Positions 25,549-32,983 of a stretch of DNA of 64,000 nucleotides are shown here, in pieces. A program made the translations under genes and the position numbers. This DNA is from Prosthecobacter sp. SYSU 5D2. GTDB taxonomy: Bacteria; Verrucomicrobiota; Verrucomicrobiia; Verrucomicrobiales; Verrucomicrobiaceae. The notes under the pieces were generated by a model. That model was not told where the DNA came from. It did no database searches and saw only the letters and a program-made list of their open reading frames with translations. The stretch spans positions 62,001-126,000 of the forward strand of contig NZ_JBBYXL010000007.1 in assembly GCF_039655865.1 (NCBI RefSeq), written 5' to 3'. Each line of letters begins with the position of its first letter. Positions within the stretch are counted from its first letter, which is position 1.

Positions 25549-26205
25549 TCATCGTTGGGCCACAATCAGATGATTATTGAAAGGCGTCCCCCCCCAGAGT
25601 GGCGAAATCTTCACCTGCAAGCCTGCCGCCGAAAGCACCTCATTGAACTGCTGCGCATCCGGATACGCCGTCGGCGCATCTTTCATCCAGAAGGTGAATT
25701 TGGCGATGTAATCGCCCAGCACCGTGATCTTATACCGCCCAGAGCTGTCCCGCAGGCAGGTGCGGATGACCAGCTTTCCCCCGGGGGCCACCCGTGCCGC
25801 CGCCGCCGTCAGCAGCGCATTCTGCTCATCCGGCGTGAAAAACTGCAAAATGTCCAAAATCACCACATGCCCGTCAAAGTCCGGCAGGCCCGTACGCGCA
25901 TCGCCGGCAGAAAAAGCCAGCCCCTGATGCCCTGACTTCACCACCATTTCCTCAGCGCTGGTGATCTTGCGCTTGTCATAGTCAAATCCCGTGATCGGTG
26001 CCGTATGTCCGCAGGTGCGCAGGTAATGCGCCAGCAGGCCGATGCCGCAGCCGATGTCCAGCACTGGCAGGTCGCTCTGACCGATCTCCCGTACCACCGC
26101 CTGGTAAACCGGATCGCTGGCCAGTTTGGAACGGGTGTAAAAGAAGTCCCAGCGTCTGTCACAGAGCGCGGCGATGTTTTCAAGTTGGGCCAGGGTGGGC
26201 GTCAT
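25549..26205 (-). CDS. Class I SAM-dependent methyltransferase
   Basis: The protein has 218 residues. Motif I is VLDIGCGIGLLAHYLR (about 47-62), the SAM ribose contact region is ITGFDYDKRKI, and later segments are VVILDILQFFTPDEQ and RVAPGGKLVIRTC. The start at 26205 is preferred: it overlaps the glycosyltransferase stop by four bases (ATGA), and the longer reading frame upstream is an arginine- and proline-rich shadow. It closes a three-gene minus-strand set of acyltransferase, GT2 and methyltransferase, in which each pair overlaps. Methyltransferases of this kind accompany GT2 and acyltransferase genes in aryl-polyene-type and related lipid clusters; the substrate is unknown. Confidence 0.82.
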   Translation of the reverse strand: MTPTLAQLENIAALCDRRWDFFYTRSKLASDPVYQAVVREIGQSDLPVLDIGCGIGLLAHYLRTCGHTAPITGFDYDKRKITSAEEMVVKSGHQGLAFSAGDARTGLPDFDGHVVILDILQFFTPDEQNALLTAAAARVAPGGKLVIRTCLRDSSGRYKITVLGDYIAKFTFWMKDAPTAYPDAQQFNEVLSAAGLQVKISPLWGGTPFNNHLIVAQR

Positions 26206-26972
26206 GCGGTCTCGTTGCGTAGGGGGTTGCCGCCACGGCCCAGCCGCAGCAGCAAAAGGGGCAGCCGCCAGCCAAAACCGATCAGCAGCCTTGCATGCAT
26301 CCACGTTAGCACACTGTTGTCACGAAAATAGCGAAACTGGGAAACGCCTCCCTCTTCCTTGGTCAGGTAACGCACCGTCGTCGGCACCCTCAGCATCGGA
26401 ACGCCCTGCCAGGCCAGCCGCACGGCAATTTCCGTATCATAGTCGAAACGCCGCGCACAGAGCGTGCCGCGAAAGGCTTTCAGCAGCTTCGCCACCGGAT
26501 ACAGCCGCATGCCGAAAAGGGTGTCCGGGATGCCCCAGTTCAGCGTCTCCAAGTTGGCCCACATATTGGAAATCTTGCGGCCCTGCACCCTCAGTTGCGG
26601 TGCTTCCGGGCCAAAGACAGGTGTCCCCATCATCACCGCCTCCGGGTACTTTTCCGCCAGCGCCAGGAAGCGCGGGATGTCCTGTGCGGGGTGCTGCCCG
26701 TCAGCGTCTATTGTCAGCACATGCGTGTAGCCAGCCTCATGCGCCAGTTTCGTCCCATGCAGTACCGCCGCCCCTTTGCCCTGGTTTTTTTCCAGTGTGA
26801 TCACCTTCAGGCCTGGGGCCTTTTCCTTCAGGGGCTCCAACAACGCAGCACTGCCGTCCGTGCTGCCATCCATCACCACCCACACCTCCGGCCAGCGGCT
26901 CAACACATCCGCCACCGTCTGCGGCAGGATGCGCCCTGTATTGAAGCTGGGGATGAGGACAAGAATCTTCAT
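26202..26972 (-). CDS. Glycosyltransferase family 2
   Basis: This 256-residue GT-A enzyme has ILVLIPSFNTGRILPQTV at the nucleotide-binding start, VVMDGSTDGSAALL, the metal-binding THVLTIDADGQHPAQ (DxDxxH, like DPM1-type dolichyl or polyprenyl phosphate transferases), and an FGMRLYPVAKLL acceptor segment. A hydrophobic basic C-terminal end (about 225-250) probably holds it at the membrane. The DADGQH pattern fits lipid-linked sugar transfer. It overlaps both neighbours by four bases. Together with the adjacent lysophosphatidate-type acyltransferase it suggests assembly of a glycosylated lipid, but the acceptor is not known. Confidence 0.87.
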   Translation of the reverse strand: MKILVLIPSFNTGRILPQTVADVLSRWPEVWVVMDGSTDGSAALLEPLKEKAPGLKVITLEKNQGKGAAVLHGTKLAHEAGYTHVLTIDADGQHPAQDIPRFLALAEKYPEAVMMGTPVFGPEAPQLRVQGRKISNMWANLETLNWGIPDTLFGMRLYPVAKLLKAFRGTLCARRFDYDTEIAVRLAWQGVPMLRVPTTVRYLTKEEGGVSQFRYFRDNSVLTWMHARLLIGFGWRLPLLLLRLGRGGNPLRNETA

Positions 26973-27736
26973 GCCGCGTCGGGTTCCTCAGCCTTGAGAT
27001 AGTGTTGCCGCAGTTCATCCAGGAAAGCCTGGGCACCCACTGTCTCGTCATAGTGCAGCGGCTCACCGGCTGTCATGGTGATGCGTATCTTCTCTGTCGG
27101 CAGCCGCCAAAGGGGCCAGCCTTTGCTCAGGTAACGGCTGTTGGTCTGCACCGACACCGGCCACACCGGCACCGCCGCATTTTTCGCCACCAGGGCAAGT
27201 CCGCCCTGAAAAGGGTTCATCTGTCCGTTCTCCGCCCGCGTGCGTGTCCCTTCCGGGAAGAACAGCAGGCGTCCGCCTCCCTTCAGGGTATCAATACACT
27301 GTCGCAGCATTTTATGGATAGGTTCGTTGGGGATGAAGCCTGCGGCTGTGGCCCCCCCGAACAAAATCGGATTGCACATCAGGGATGCTTTCAACACGCA
27401 AGCCATGTGGTCAACCTCGGCCAGCACAAACACTGCATCCCACAGCGCCGGATGATTGGGTGCCACGATCATCCCCCCCTGATGCTCCCGCAGCTTCTCA
27501 AACCCCACATACCGGCACTCCACGATGTCAAACATCCTCAGCACCCCCACAAAACCCCGGAATGCCAGCCTCAGACTCCCCTGCCCGATCCCCCTCGCCC
27601 GCTCCTCCTCAAAGAACACCGGCAGCAGCACACATAGCAGCAAAAATCCCGCCCCCCCGACCACCCAATAGAGCAGGCTGGTCACCCAGGCACAGATCAG
27701 TCGTAGTCGGTTCAACATGCAGCGGAAAAAATCCAT
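26969..27736 (-). CDS. 1-acyl-glycerol-3-phosphate acyltransferase-like protein
   Basis: This 255-residue membrane enzyme of the PlsC family has an N-terminal transmembrane segment (about 15-40), the HxxxxD motif in NHPALWDAVFV, the FPEGTRT phosphate-contact motif, and a GGLALVAKNAAVPVWPV substrate segment. The family moves acyl groups from acyl-ACP or CoA to a hydroxyl. The ATG at 27736 is preferred over one 57 bases upstream that adds a non-conserved arginine/proline stretch. It overlaps the GT2 gene by four bases and is divergent from a FabZ-like dehydratase gene, with about 90 bases between them as a shared promoter region. Confidence 0.87.
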   Translation of the reverse strand: MDFFRCMLNRLRLICAWVTSLLYWVVGGAGFLLLCVLLPVFFEEERARGIGQGSLRLAFRGFVGVLRMFDIVECRYVGFEKLREHQGGMIVAPNHPALWDAVFVLAEVDHMACVLKASLMCNPILFGGATAAGFIPNEPIHKMLRQCIDTLKGGGRLLFFPEGTRTRAENGQMNPFQGGLALVAKNAAVPVWPVSVQTNSRYLSKGWPLWRLPTEKIRITMTAGEPLHYDETVGAQAFLDELRQHYLKAEEPDAA

Positions 27737-27827
27737 ATCACAAAGCCCCGGCGGCAGAGCGGTACGACGGGGGTAAATTTTCAAGAGTAGCACGAGGCTT
27801 AAGCATGCGGTAAGAAGGGGGCCGATT

Positions 27828-28268
27828 ATGTTGCAGCCCGCCCCGCTTGTCCAAGCCCTTTCCTCACTCCCTCACGGTCCGGCCTTCCGTTTTATTGATG
27901 AGATCATCTCCATGGACCCCGGCGTTTCCGCCACCGCCCGCTGGACACTCAAGGGCGATGAGGCCTTTCTCGAAGGCCATTTTCCCGGCCGGCCCCTCCT
28001 GCCCGGCGTCATCATGATCGAGTCCCTGGCCCAGCTCGGCGGCATCCTCGCCCAGAGCGACCGGGGTGAAAACCCCCTCAAAAACGTCCGTCTCACCGCC
28101 GTCCGCCAGTTCAAGATCCTCGGCAGCATCCCTCCCGGCGAGACCCTCACCATCAGCGCCAAACGGGATGCCGTCATGCCCGGCCTCGTCCAGGTCAGCG
28201 GTGAAATCCTTACCTCCACCGGGACCCGCCTCGCCACTGGCAGCATCATCCTCAGCGGCGAAGAATAA
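27828..28268 (+). CDS. FabZ-like 3-hydroxyacyl-ACP dehydratase
   Basis: This 146-residue hot-dog-fold protein has the catalytic histidine in EGHFPGRPLLPGVIMIE (H51) and the paired glutamate E65, the FabZ pattern. It probably dehydrates 3-hydroxyacyl-ACP, in either central fatty-acid synthesis or a specialised chain. No acpP, fabF or lpx gene is beside it. It is divergent from the acyltransferase-GT2-methyltransferase set, which makes a specialised lipid role plausible. The 188 bases after it contain a short repeat tract but no gene. Confidence 0.85.
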   Translation: MLQPAPLVQALSSLPHGPAFRFIDEIISMDPGVSATARWTLKGDEAFLEGHFPGRPLLPGVIMIESLAQLGGILAQSDRGENPLKNVRLTAVRQFKILGSIPPGETLTISAKRDAVMPGLVQVSGEILTSTGTRLATGSIILSGEE

Positions 28269-28352
28269 AATCCGTCCTCAGTATCAAAAGCCATTTCCAC
28301 CTTCCCGAATATTATTATCAACTATATTCCATTGTCCTGTGCCCTCAGATCT

Positions 28353-28383
28353 CTGAAAACTGAACACCGCATCCCGAACACCG
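28353..28383. repeat. CTGAAAACTGAACACC micro-repeat tract before the PSD1 gene
   Basis: CTGAAAACTGAACACC is followed by CCGAACACCG, an iteration of a TGAACACtGAAAAC word. Related tracts recur at 30778-30808 (reverse complement orientation) and 31480-31512, all around one PSD1 gene. Confidence 0.55.
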
Positions 28384-28456
28384 ATTCCATGGAAGATCCT
28401 GCAATCCCTGCACAATCTTCCTCTGCCGCGCGTTACCCATCATCGACCCCTAAGCC

Positions 28457-31447
28457 ATGCCGCGCCTGACCGCCATTCTCGCCCTCGCCCTGCCAGCAAC
28501 GCTTGCCGCAGCCGCACCGGATTTTCAGCGTGACGTCCGTCCCATTCTTTCCAACCACTGCTACCACTGCCACGGCCCGGATGAGCAGTCCCGTAAAGGC
28601 AAGCTCCGCCTCGACATCCGCGAGGACGCCCTCAAAGCCGGCAGATCAGGCGAAGTCGCCATCGTCCCCGGCCAGGCCGACACCAGCGAAATCATCCGCC
28701 GCATCCTCAGCCATGATCAGGACGAGATCATGCCGCCGCCCGAGGCCAAAAAACCCATCACCGACGCCCAAAAGGACATCCTGAAACGCTGGGTCGCCGC
28801 CGGGGCCGAATATGCCCCTCACTGGGCCTTTGCCAAACCCGTCGCCGCCCCTGTCCCCTCCGGCATTCATCCAATAGACCACTTCATCCTGGATAAACTG
28901 CAGTCCGTCGGCCTCACCCCCGCCCCTCCTGCCTCCCCGGAAGCCCTCATCCGCCGCGTCTCACTCGACCTCACCGGCCTTCCCCCCACCCCCGAAGAAG
29001 TCCAATCCTTCGTCCGCGAGCAATCCGAGAATTCGTCATTCGAAATTCGTCATTCGTCATTCCTCTCCCTGGTGGACCGCCTCCTCGCCTCTCCTGCTTA
29101 TGGCGAGCGCTGGGCACGCCGCTGGCTGGACCTTGCCCGGTATGCCGATACCAACGGGTATGAAAAAGACCGCGAGCGCAGCATCTGGCCCTATCGCGAC
29201 TGGGTCATTAAGGCGCTTAACAACGACATGCCCTTTGACCAGTTCAGCATCGAGCAGCTCGCCGGTGACATGCTTCCCAGGGCCACGCTGGACCAGCGCA
29301 TCGCCACCGGTTTTCATCGCAATACGATGCTCAACGAAGAAGGTGGCATTGATCCCCTGGAATTCCGTTTCCATGCCATGACGGACCGCGTCGCCACCAC
29401 CGGTGCCACCTGGCTGGGCCTAACCATGCAGTGCACCCAGTGCCACACGCATAAATTCGACCCCATCACCCATACCGAATATTATGGAATGATGGCCTTC
29501 CTCAACAATGCGGACGAGCCCGACCTGGACCTTCCCGATCCCAAGCTCGCCGCGCAGCAAAAGGCCAACCTCACCCGCGCCGCCAATTTCCTCAAACGGC
29601 TCCCCGCCAAATGGCCCAAGGCCACACCGGAAAACAACGCCGAAACCGCCTTCGCCAAATGGCTGGAAACCGAACGCGCCCGCTCCGTCGCCTGGGAAAC
29701 GCTAAAACCTCAAAAAGCCACGTCCAATCTCCCACTGCTCACCATCCAGCCCGATGGCTCCGTTCTTGGCTCGGGCGATATCACCAAAACCGATACCTAC
29801 GACCTCACCCTCGCCCCCTCGGCACAGCCCGTCTCCGCTATCCGCCTGGAAGCGCTCCCTCACGACAGCCTGCCCGCCCACGGTCCTGGCATGTGCAATT
29901 ATGAAGGGCCCAAGGGCGACTTTTTCATGGGCGAGTTCCAAGTCCTGGTGAATGACCAGCCCGTCAAAATCACCTCCGCCACCGAGAGCTATTCCAAGAA
30001 CAATTTCGGCAAAAATCCTGCCACCGCCATGCTCGCCACTGATGGCGATCCGCAGACCGGCTGGAGCTGCGCCGCCCGCTATGGCGAGCGTCACGAAGCC
30101 GTCTTTGTCCTGGCCGAGCCCATCCCCGCAGGCGCGCAGATTCATATCCGGATGTTCTTTGGCCGCCATTACGCCTGCCCCTTGGGCCACTTCCGCCTGT
30201 CCGCCTCATCCGATGCCAAAGCCATCGCCCGCGACATGGACAACAACCTCATCGCGCTGCTGCTAAAACCTGAGCTGAACGAGTCCGAAAAACAGCCTTT
30301 GTGGGAGCATTTCCTTCTCACCGCGCCAGAGCTGGCCGCGCATTCAAAAACCGTCCATCAGCTCCGTACCCCGCCTGCCATGCCCACCACCCTGGTCATG
30401 CGTGAGCGCCCCGCCGATCACACCCGCCCCACCTTCCGCCATCATCGTGGCGAGTTCACCCAGCCGAAAGAAGCCGTGGAACCCGTCACCCTTTCCGTCC
30501 TGCATCCCTTCCCGGAAAAAGCACCCAAGACCCGGCTCGAGTTTGCCCGCTGGCTCATGTCCCCGGAAAATCCCCTCACCGCCCGTGTCATCGTCAACCG
30601 CCAGTGGGCCACCTTCTTTGGCAAAGGCCTGGTCAAAACCGTGGACGACTTCGGCTACCAAGGCTCGCTTCCTTCTCATCCCGAGCTGCTCGATTATCTT
30701 GCCGTGGAGTTTGTCAGGCAGGGCTGGTCCATGAAGAAGCTGCATCGTCTCATCGTCACCAGCGCCGTTTATCGCCAGAGTGTTCAGTCTTCAGATTCCA
30801 GTGTTCAGAAGGATCCCGAAAACGAACTCTATTCGCATTTTCCCCGCGTCCGACTGGAAGCCGAAATCATCCGTGACTCCATGCTCAAGGCCGCCGGATT
30901 GTTGAATCCCAAGTTAGGCGGCCCCAGCGTCTATCCACCCCAGCCCGACAGCGTCACCGAGGTCGCCTATGGCAAATTCCAGTGGACACCGAGCACCGGC
31001 GAAGACCGCTACCGCCGCAGTCTGTATACCTTCAGCAAGCGCACCGCCCCCTTCGCCCTTTACACTACCTTTGACGCCCCCACTGGCGAGTCCTGCCTGG
31101 TCAAACGCGAGTCCTCCAACTCCGCCCTCCAGGCCCTCACCATCATGAACGACGTCATCTTCACCGAAGGTGCCCAGGCCCTTGGTGCCCTCCTCGCCAA
31201 AGCCGGCGCCGATGATGAAACTACCATCCGCCAGCTTTACCTCCGCATCCTCTCCCGCCTCCCCGATGCCGAGGAAATCCAGCTTATGCAGACCTTCCTC
31301 ACCCAGCAGCGCGCCCGCCTTAAATCCGGCGACCTCAACGCCCAGCAAATCACCAACGTCAAAGACGACAAGGCCCTTGCCGCCGCCCCCTGGACCCTCG
31401 CCTCCCGCGCCCTCTTCAACACCGACGAGTTCATCACCAAAAATTAA
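28457..31447 (+). CDS. PSCyt1-PSCyt2(DUF1549)-PSD1(DUF1553) protein
   Basis: This 996-residue exported protein has a signal peptide at about 1-20 (cut near LAAAA). PSCyt1 has haem motif CYHCH at 35-39, followed by DUF1549/PSCyt2 from about 140 to 350 (SLDLTGLPPTPEEV, YGERWARRWLDLARYADTNG, and CTQCHTHKFDP with another CxxCH). A beta-rich middle runs about 430-580, and DUF1553/PSD1 runs about 690-990 (LARYADTNG is matched by later NRQWATFFGKGLVKTVDDFG). The family is abundant in Planctomycetota and Verrucomicrobiota and is thought to act with DUF1501 proteins; the reaction is not established. Two loops, at residues about 191-203 and 774-784, are encoded by short repeat tracts. It is the first gene of an operon with a DUF1501 gene and a second PSD1 gene. 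Confidence 0.9.
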   Translation: MPRLTAILALALPATLAAAAPDFQRDVRPILSNHCYHCHGPDEQSRKGKLRLDIREDALKAGRSGEVAIVPGQADTSEIIRRILSHDQDEIMPPPEAKKPITDAQKDILKRWVAAGAEYAPHWAFAKPVAAPVPSGIHPIDHFILDKLQSVGLTPAPPASPEALIRRVSLDLTGLPPTPEEVQSFVREQSENSSFEIRHSSFLSLVDRLLASPAYGERWARRWLDLARYADTNGYEKDRERSIWPYRDWVIKALNNDMPFDQFSIEQLAGDMLPRATLDQRIATGFHRNTMLNEEGGIDPLEFRFHAMTDRVATTGATWLGLTMQCTQCHTHKFDPITHTEYYGMMAFLNNADEPDLDLPDPKLAAQQKANLTRAANFLKRLPAKWPKATPENNAETAFAKWLETERARSVAWETLKPQKATSNLPLLTIQPDGSVLGSGDITKTDTYDLTLAPSAQPVSAIRLEALPHDSLPAHGPGMCNYEGPKGDFFMGEFQVLVNDQPVKITSATESYSKNNFGKNPATAMLATDGDPQTGWSCAARYGERHEAVFVLAEPIPAGAQIHIRMFFGRHYACPLGHFRLSASSDAKAIARDMDNNLIALLLKPELNESEKQPLWEHFLLTAPELAAHSKTVHQLRTPPAMPTTLVMRERPADHTRPTFRHHRGEFTQPKEAVEPVTLSVLHPFPEKAPKTRLEFARWLMSPENPLTARVIVNRQWATFFGKGLVKTVDDFGYQGSLPSHPELLDYLAVEFVRQGWSMKKLHRLIVTSAVYRQSVQSSDSSVQKDPENELYSHFPRVRLEAEIIRDSMLKAAGLLNPKLGGPSVYPPQPDSVTEVAYGKFQWTPSTGEDRYRRSLYTFSKRTAPFALYTTFDAPTGESCLVKRESSNSALQALTIMNDVIFTEGAQALGALLAKAGADDETTIRQLYLRILSRLPDAEEIQLMQTFLTQQRARLKSGDLNAQQITNVKDDKALAAAPWTLASRALFNTDEFITKN
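29027..29064. repeat. ATTCGTCATTCG micro-repeat inside the PSD1 coding region
   Basis: The tract contains ATTCGTCATTCGAAATTCG followed by TCATTCGTCATTCC. It is in frame and encodes a serine-rich linker (NSSFEIRHSSFLS) between PSCyt2 segments. The sibling protein encoded at 32984-36019 has a linker six residues shorter at this place and no such repeat. The same word occurs inverted at 6407-6423. Confidence 0.65.
30778..30808. repeat. GTGTTCAGT micro-repeat inside the PSD1 coding region
   Basis: GTGTTCAGTCTTCAGATTCC followed by AGTGTTCAG repeats the word that flanks the gene, but in the opposite orientation. It encodes SVQSSDSSVQ. The sibling protein has a different loop of the same length here, so the repeat replaced rather than lengthened the loop. 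Confidence 0.6.
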
Positions 31448-31479
31448 AGAGAAGAGTCTTTTTCCCCTTCTTCTGGAGC

Positions 31480-31512
31480 TCTGAATACTGAAAACCGAAC
31501 ACTGAAAACCGG
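31480..31512. repeat. TGAATACTGAAAACCG micro-repeat tract before the DUF1501 gene
   Basis: CTGAATACTGAAAACCGAAC is followed by ACTGAAAACCGG. It fills most of the spacer between the PSD1 stop and the DUF1501 start codon at 31515, so the DUF1501 gene's ribosome-binding region is made of repeat sequence. No Shine-Dalgarno is visible. Confidence 0.6.
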
Positions 31513-31514
31513 CC

Positions 31515-32927
31515 ATGTCCCCCACCTTTTACTCCCGCCGTCACTTCCTGCGCGACTGCACTTACGGTCTGGGCAAGGTGGCCGCCGCCGGTCTGCTCAC
31601 TGATTCCCTGGCCCACGCCAGCGCTACGAATCCCCTCCAGGCCCGTGGCCCGCACTACGCGCCCAAGGCCAAGCGCGTCATTCATCTCTTCATGGCCGGT
31701 GCCCCCAGCCAGTTGGAGACCTTTGACCCCAAGCCTATGCTCACCAAGTATGAGGGCCGCCCTATCCCGCCGGAGATCATCGGCGGCCAGCGGTATGCCT
31801 TCATCCGCCCGGACGCCGCCGCCCTCGGCCCGCGCTTCAAATTTGCCCAGCATGGCCAGAGCGGAGCCTGGATCTCCGAAGTCATGCCCCACCTCGCCAA
31901 GGTCGCCGATGACCTTTGCATCGTCCGCTCGGTCAAGACGGACCAGTTTAATCACGCCCCCGCACAGCTCTTTTTCCAGACCGGTTTCGGCCAGCCCGGC
32001 CGCCCCTGCATCGGCTCCTGGGCGCTTTATGGCCTCGGCTCCGAAACGCAAAACCTGCCCGCCTTTGTCGTCATGTCCACCGGCTCCGGCCTCAGCGGCG
32101 GCACCGCCCTGATGTCCAGCGGCTTCCTGCCCACCATCTATAATGGCGTCCGCTTCCGCAACAGCGGCGATCCCATCCTGAATGTCTCCAGCCCCGCCGG
32201 CATTGATGCCCACGCCCAGCGCGATACCCTGGACCTCGTTAGCGCCCTCAACCAAAAGCGCCTCGGTGTCGTCGGCGACCCCGAGATCGCCACCCGCATC
32301 GCCTCTTATGAAATGGCCTTCCGCATGCAGACCAGCGCGCCGGAGCTCACCGACCTCCGCAGCGAAAGCAAGGAAACCCTGGAGATGTACGGCTGCAATC
32401 CTGACAAGCCCGACTTCGCCCGCGCCTGCCTGCTCGCCCGCCGCATGATCGAGCGCGGCGTCCGTTTCATCAACATCTACCACGAAGGCTGGGACGCCCA
32501 TTCCAACGTCGAAGGCAACGTCACCAAAAACTGCAAAGAGACCGACCAGGCCAGTGCCGCGCTGGTCAAGGATCTCAAACAACGCGGCCTCCTGGATGAC
32601 ACCCTCGTCGTCTGGGGCGGCGAATTTGGCCGCACGCCGATGGTGGAGACCAATCCCGCGTTAGGCCGCGCCCTCGGCCGCGACCACCACCCGCAAGCCT
32701 TCACCATTTGGATGGCCGGCGGCGGTGTGAAAGGCGGTCAGACCATCGGCGCCACCGACGAGCTCGGCTTCAACGTCGTCGAAGACCCCGTCCACGTCCA
32801 CGACGTGCAGGCCACCATGCTTCATCTCATGGGCTTCGACCACGAACGCCTCACCTTCCATGCCCAAGGCCGCGACTACCGCCTCACCGACGTCCACGGC
32901 CACGTAGTGAAAAAGATCCTCGCCTAA
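31515..32927 (+). CDS. DUF1501 (sulfatase-like) exported protein
   Basis: This 470-residue protein has a twin-arginine type start (SRRHFLRDCTYGLGKVAAAG), which implies folded export, often with a cofactor. The body has the DUF1501 pattern related to the alkaline phosphatase/sulfatase superfamily: VIHLFMAGAPSQLETFDPKP, GWDAHSNVEGN, and VWGGEFGRTPMVETN near the C-terminal metal site. These proteins are usually encoded next to PSD1 proteins, as here. Sulfated-polysaccharide breakdown has been suggested but not shown. The start is 67 bases after the first PSD1 gene and it is followed 56 bases later by a second one. Confidence 0.88.
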   Translation: MSPTFYSRRHFLRDCTYGLGKVAAAGLLTDSLAHASATNPLQARGPHYAPKAKRVIHLFMAGAPSQLETFDPKPMLTKYEGRPIPPEIIGGQRYAFIRPDAAALGPRFKFAQHGQSGAWISEVMPHLAKVADDLCIVRSVKTDQFNHAPAQLFFQTGFGQPGRPCIGSWALYGLGSETQNLPAFVVMSTGSGLSGGTALMSSGFLPTIYNGVRFRNSGDPILNVSSPAGIDAHAQRDTLDLVSALNQKRLGVVGDPEIATRIASYEMAFRMQTSAPELTDLRSESKETLEMYGCNPDKPDFARACLLARRMIERGVRFINIYHEGWDAHSNVEGNVTKNCKETDQASAALVKDLKQRGLLDDTLVVWGGEFGRTPMVETNPALGRALGRDHHPQAFTIWMAGGGVKGGQTIGATDELGFNVVEDPVHVHDVQATMLHLMGFDHERLTFHAQGRDYRLTDVHGHVVKKILA

Positions 32928-32983
32928 AGTAGTTCAGTTGGGCCTCAACTGATTTTCCCCGCGAGTCCCTTTCATCTCCCACA

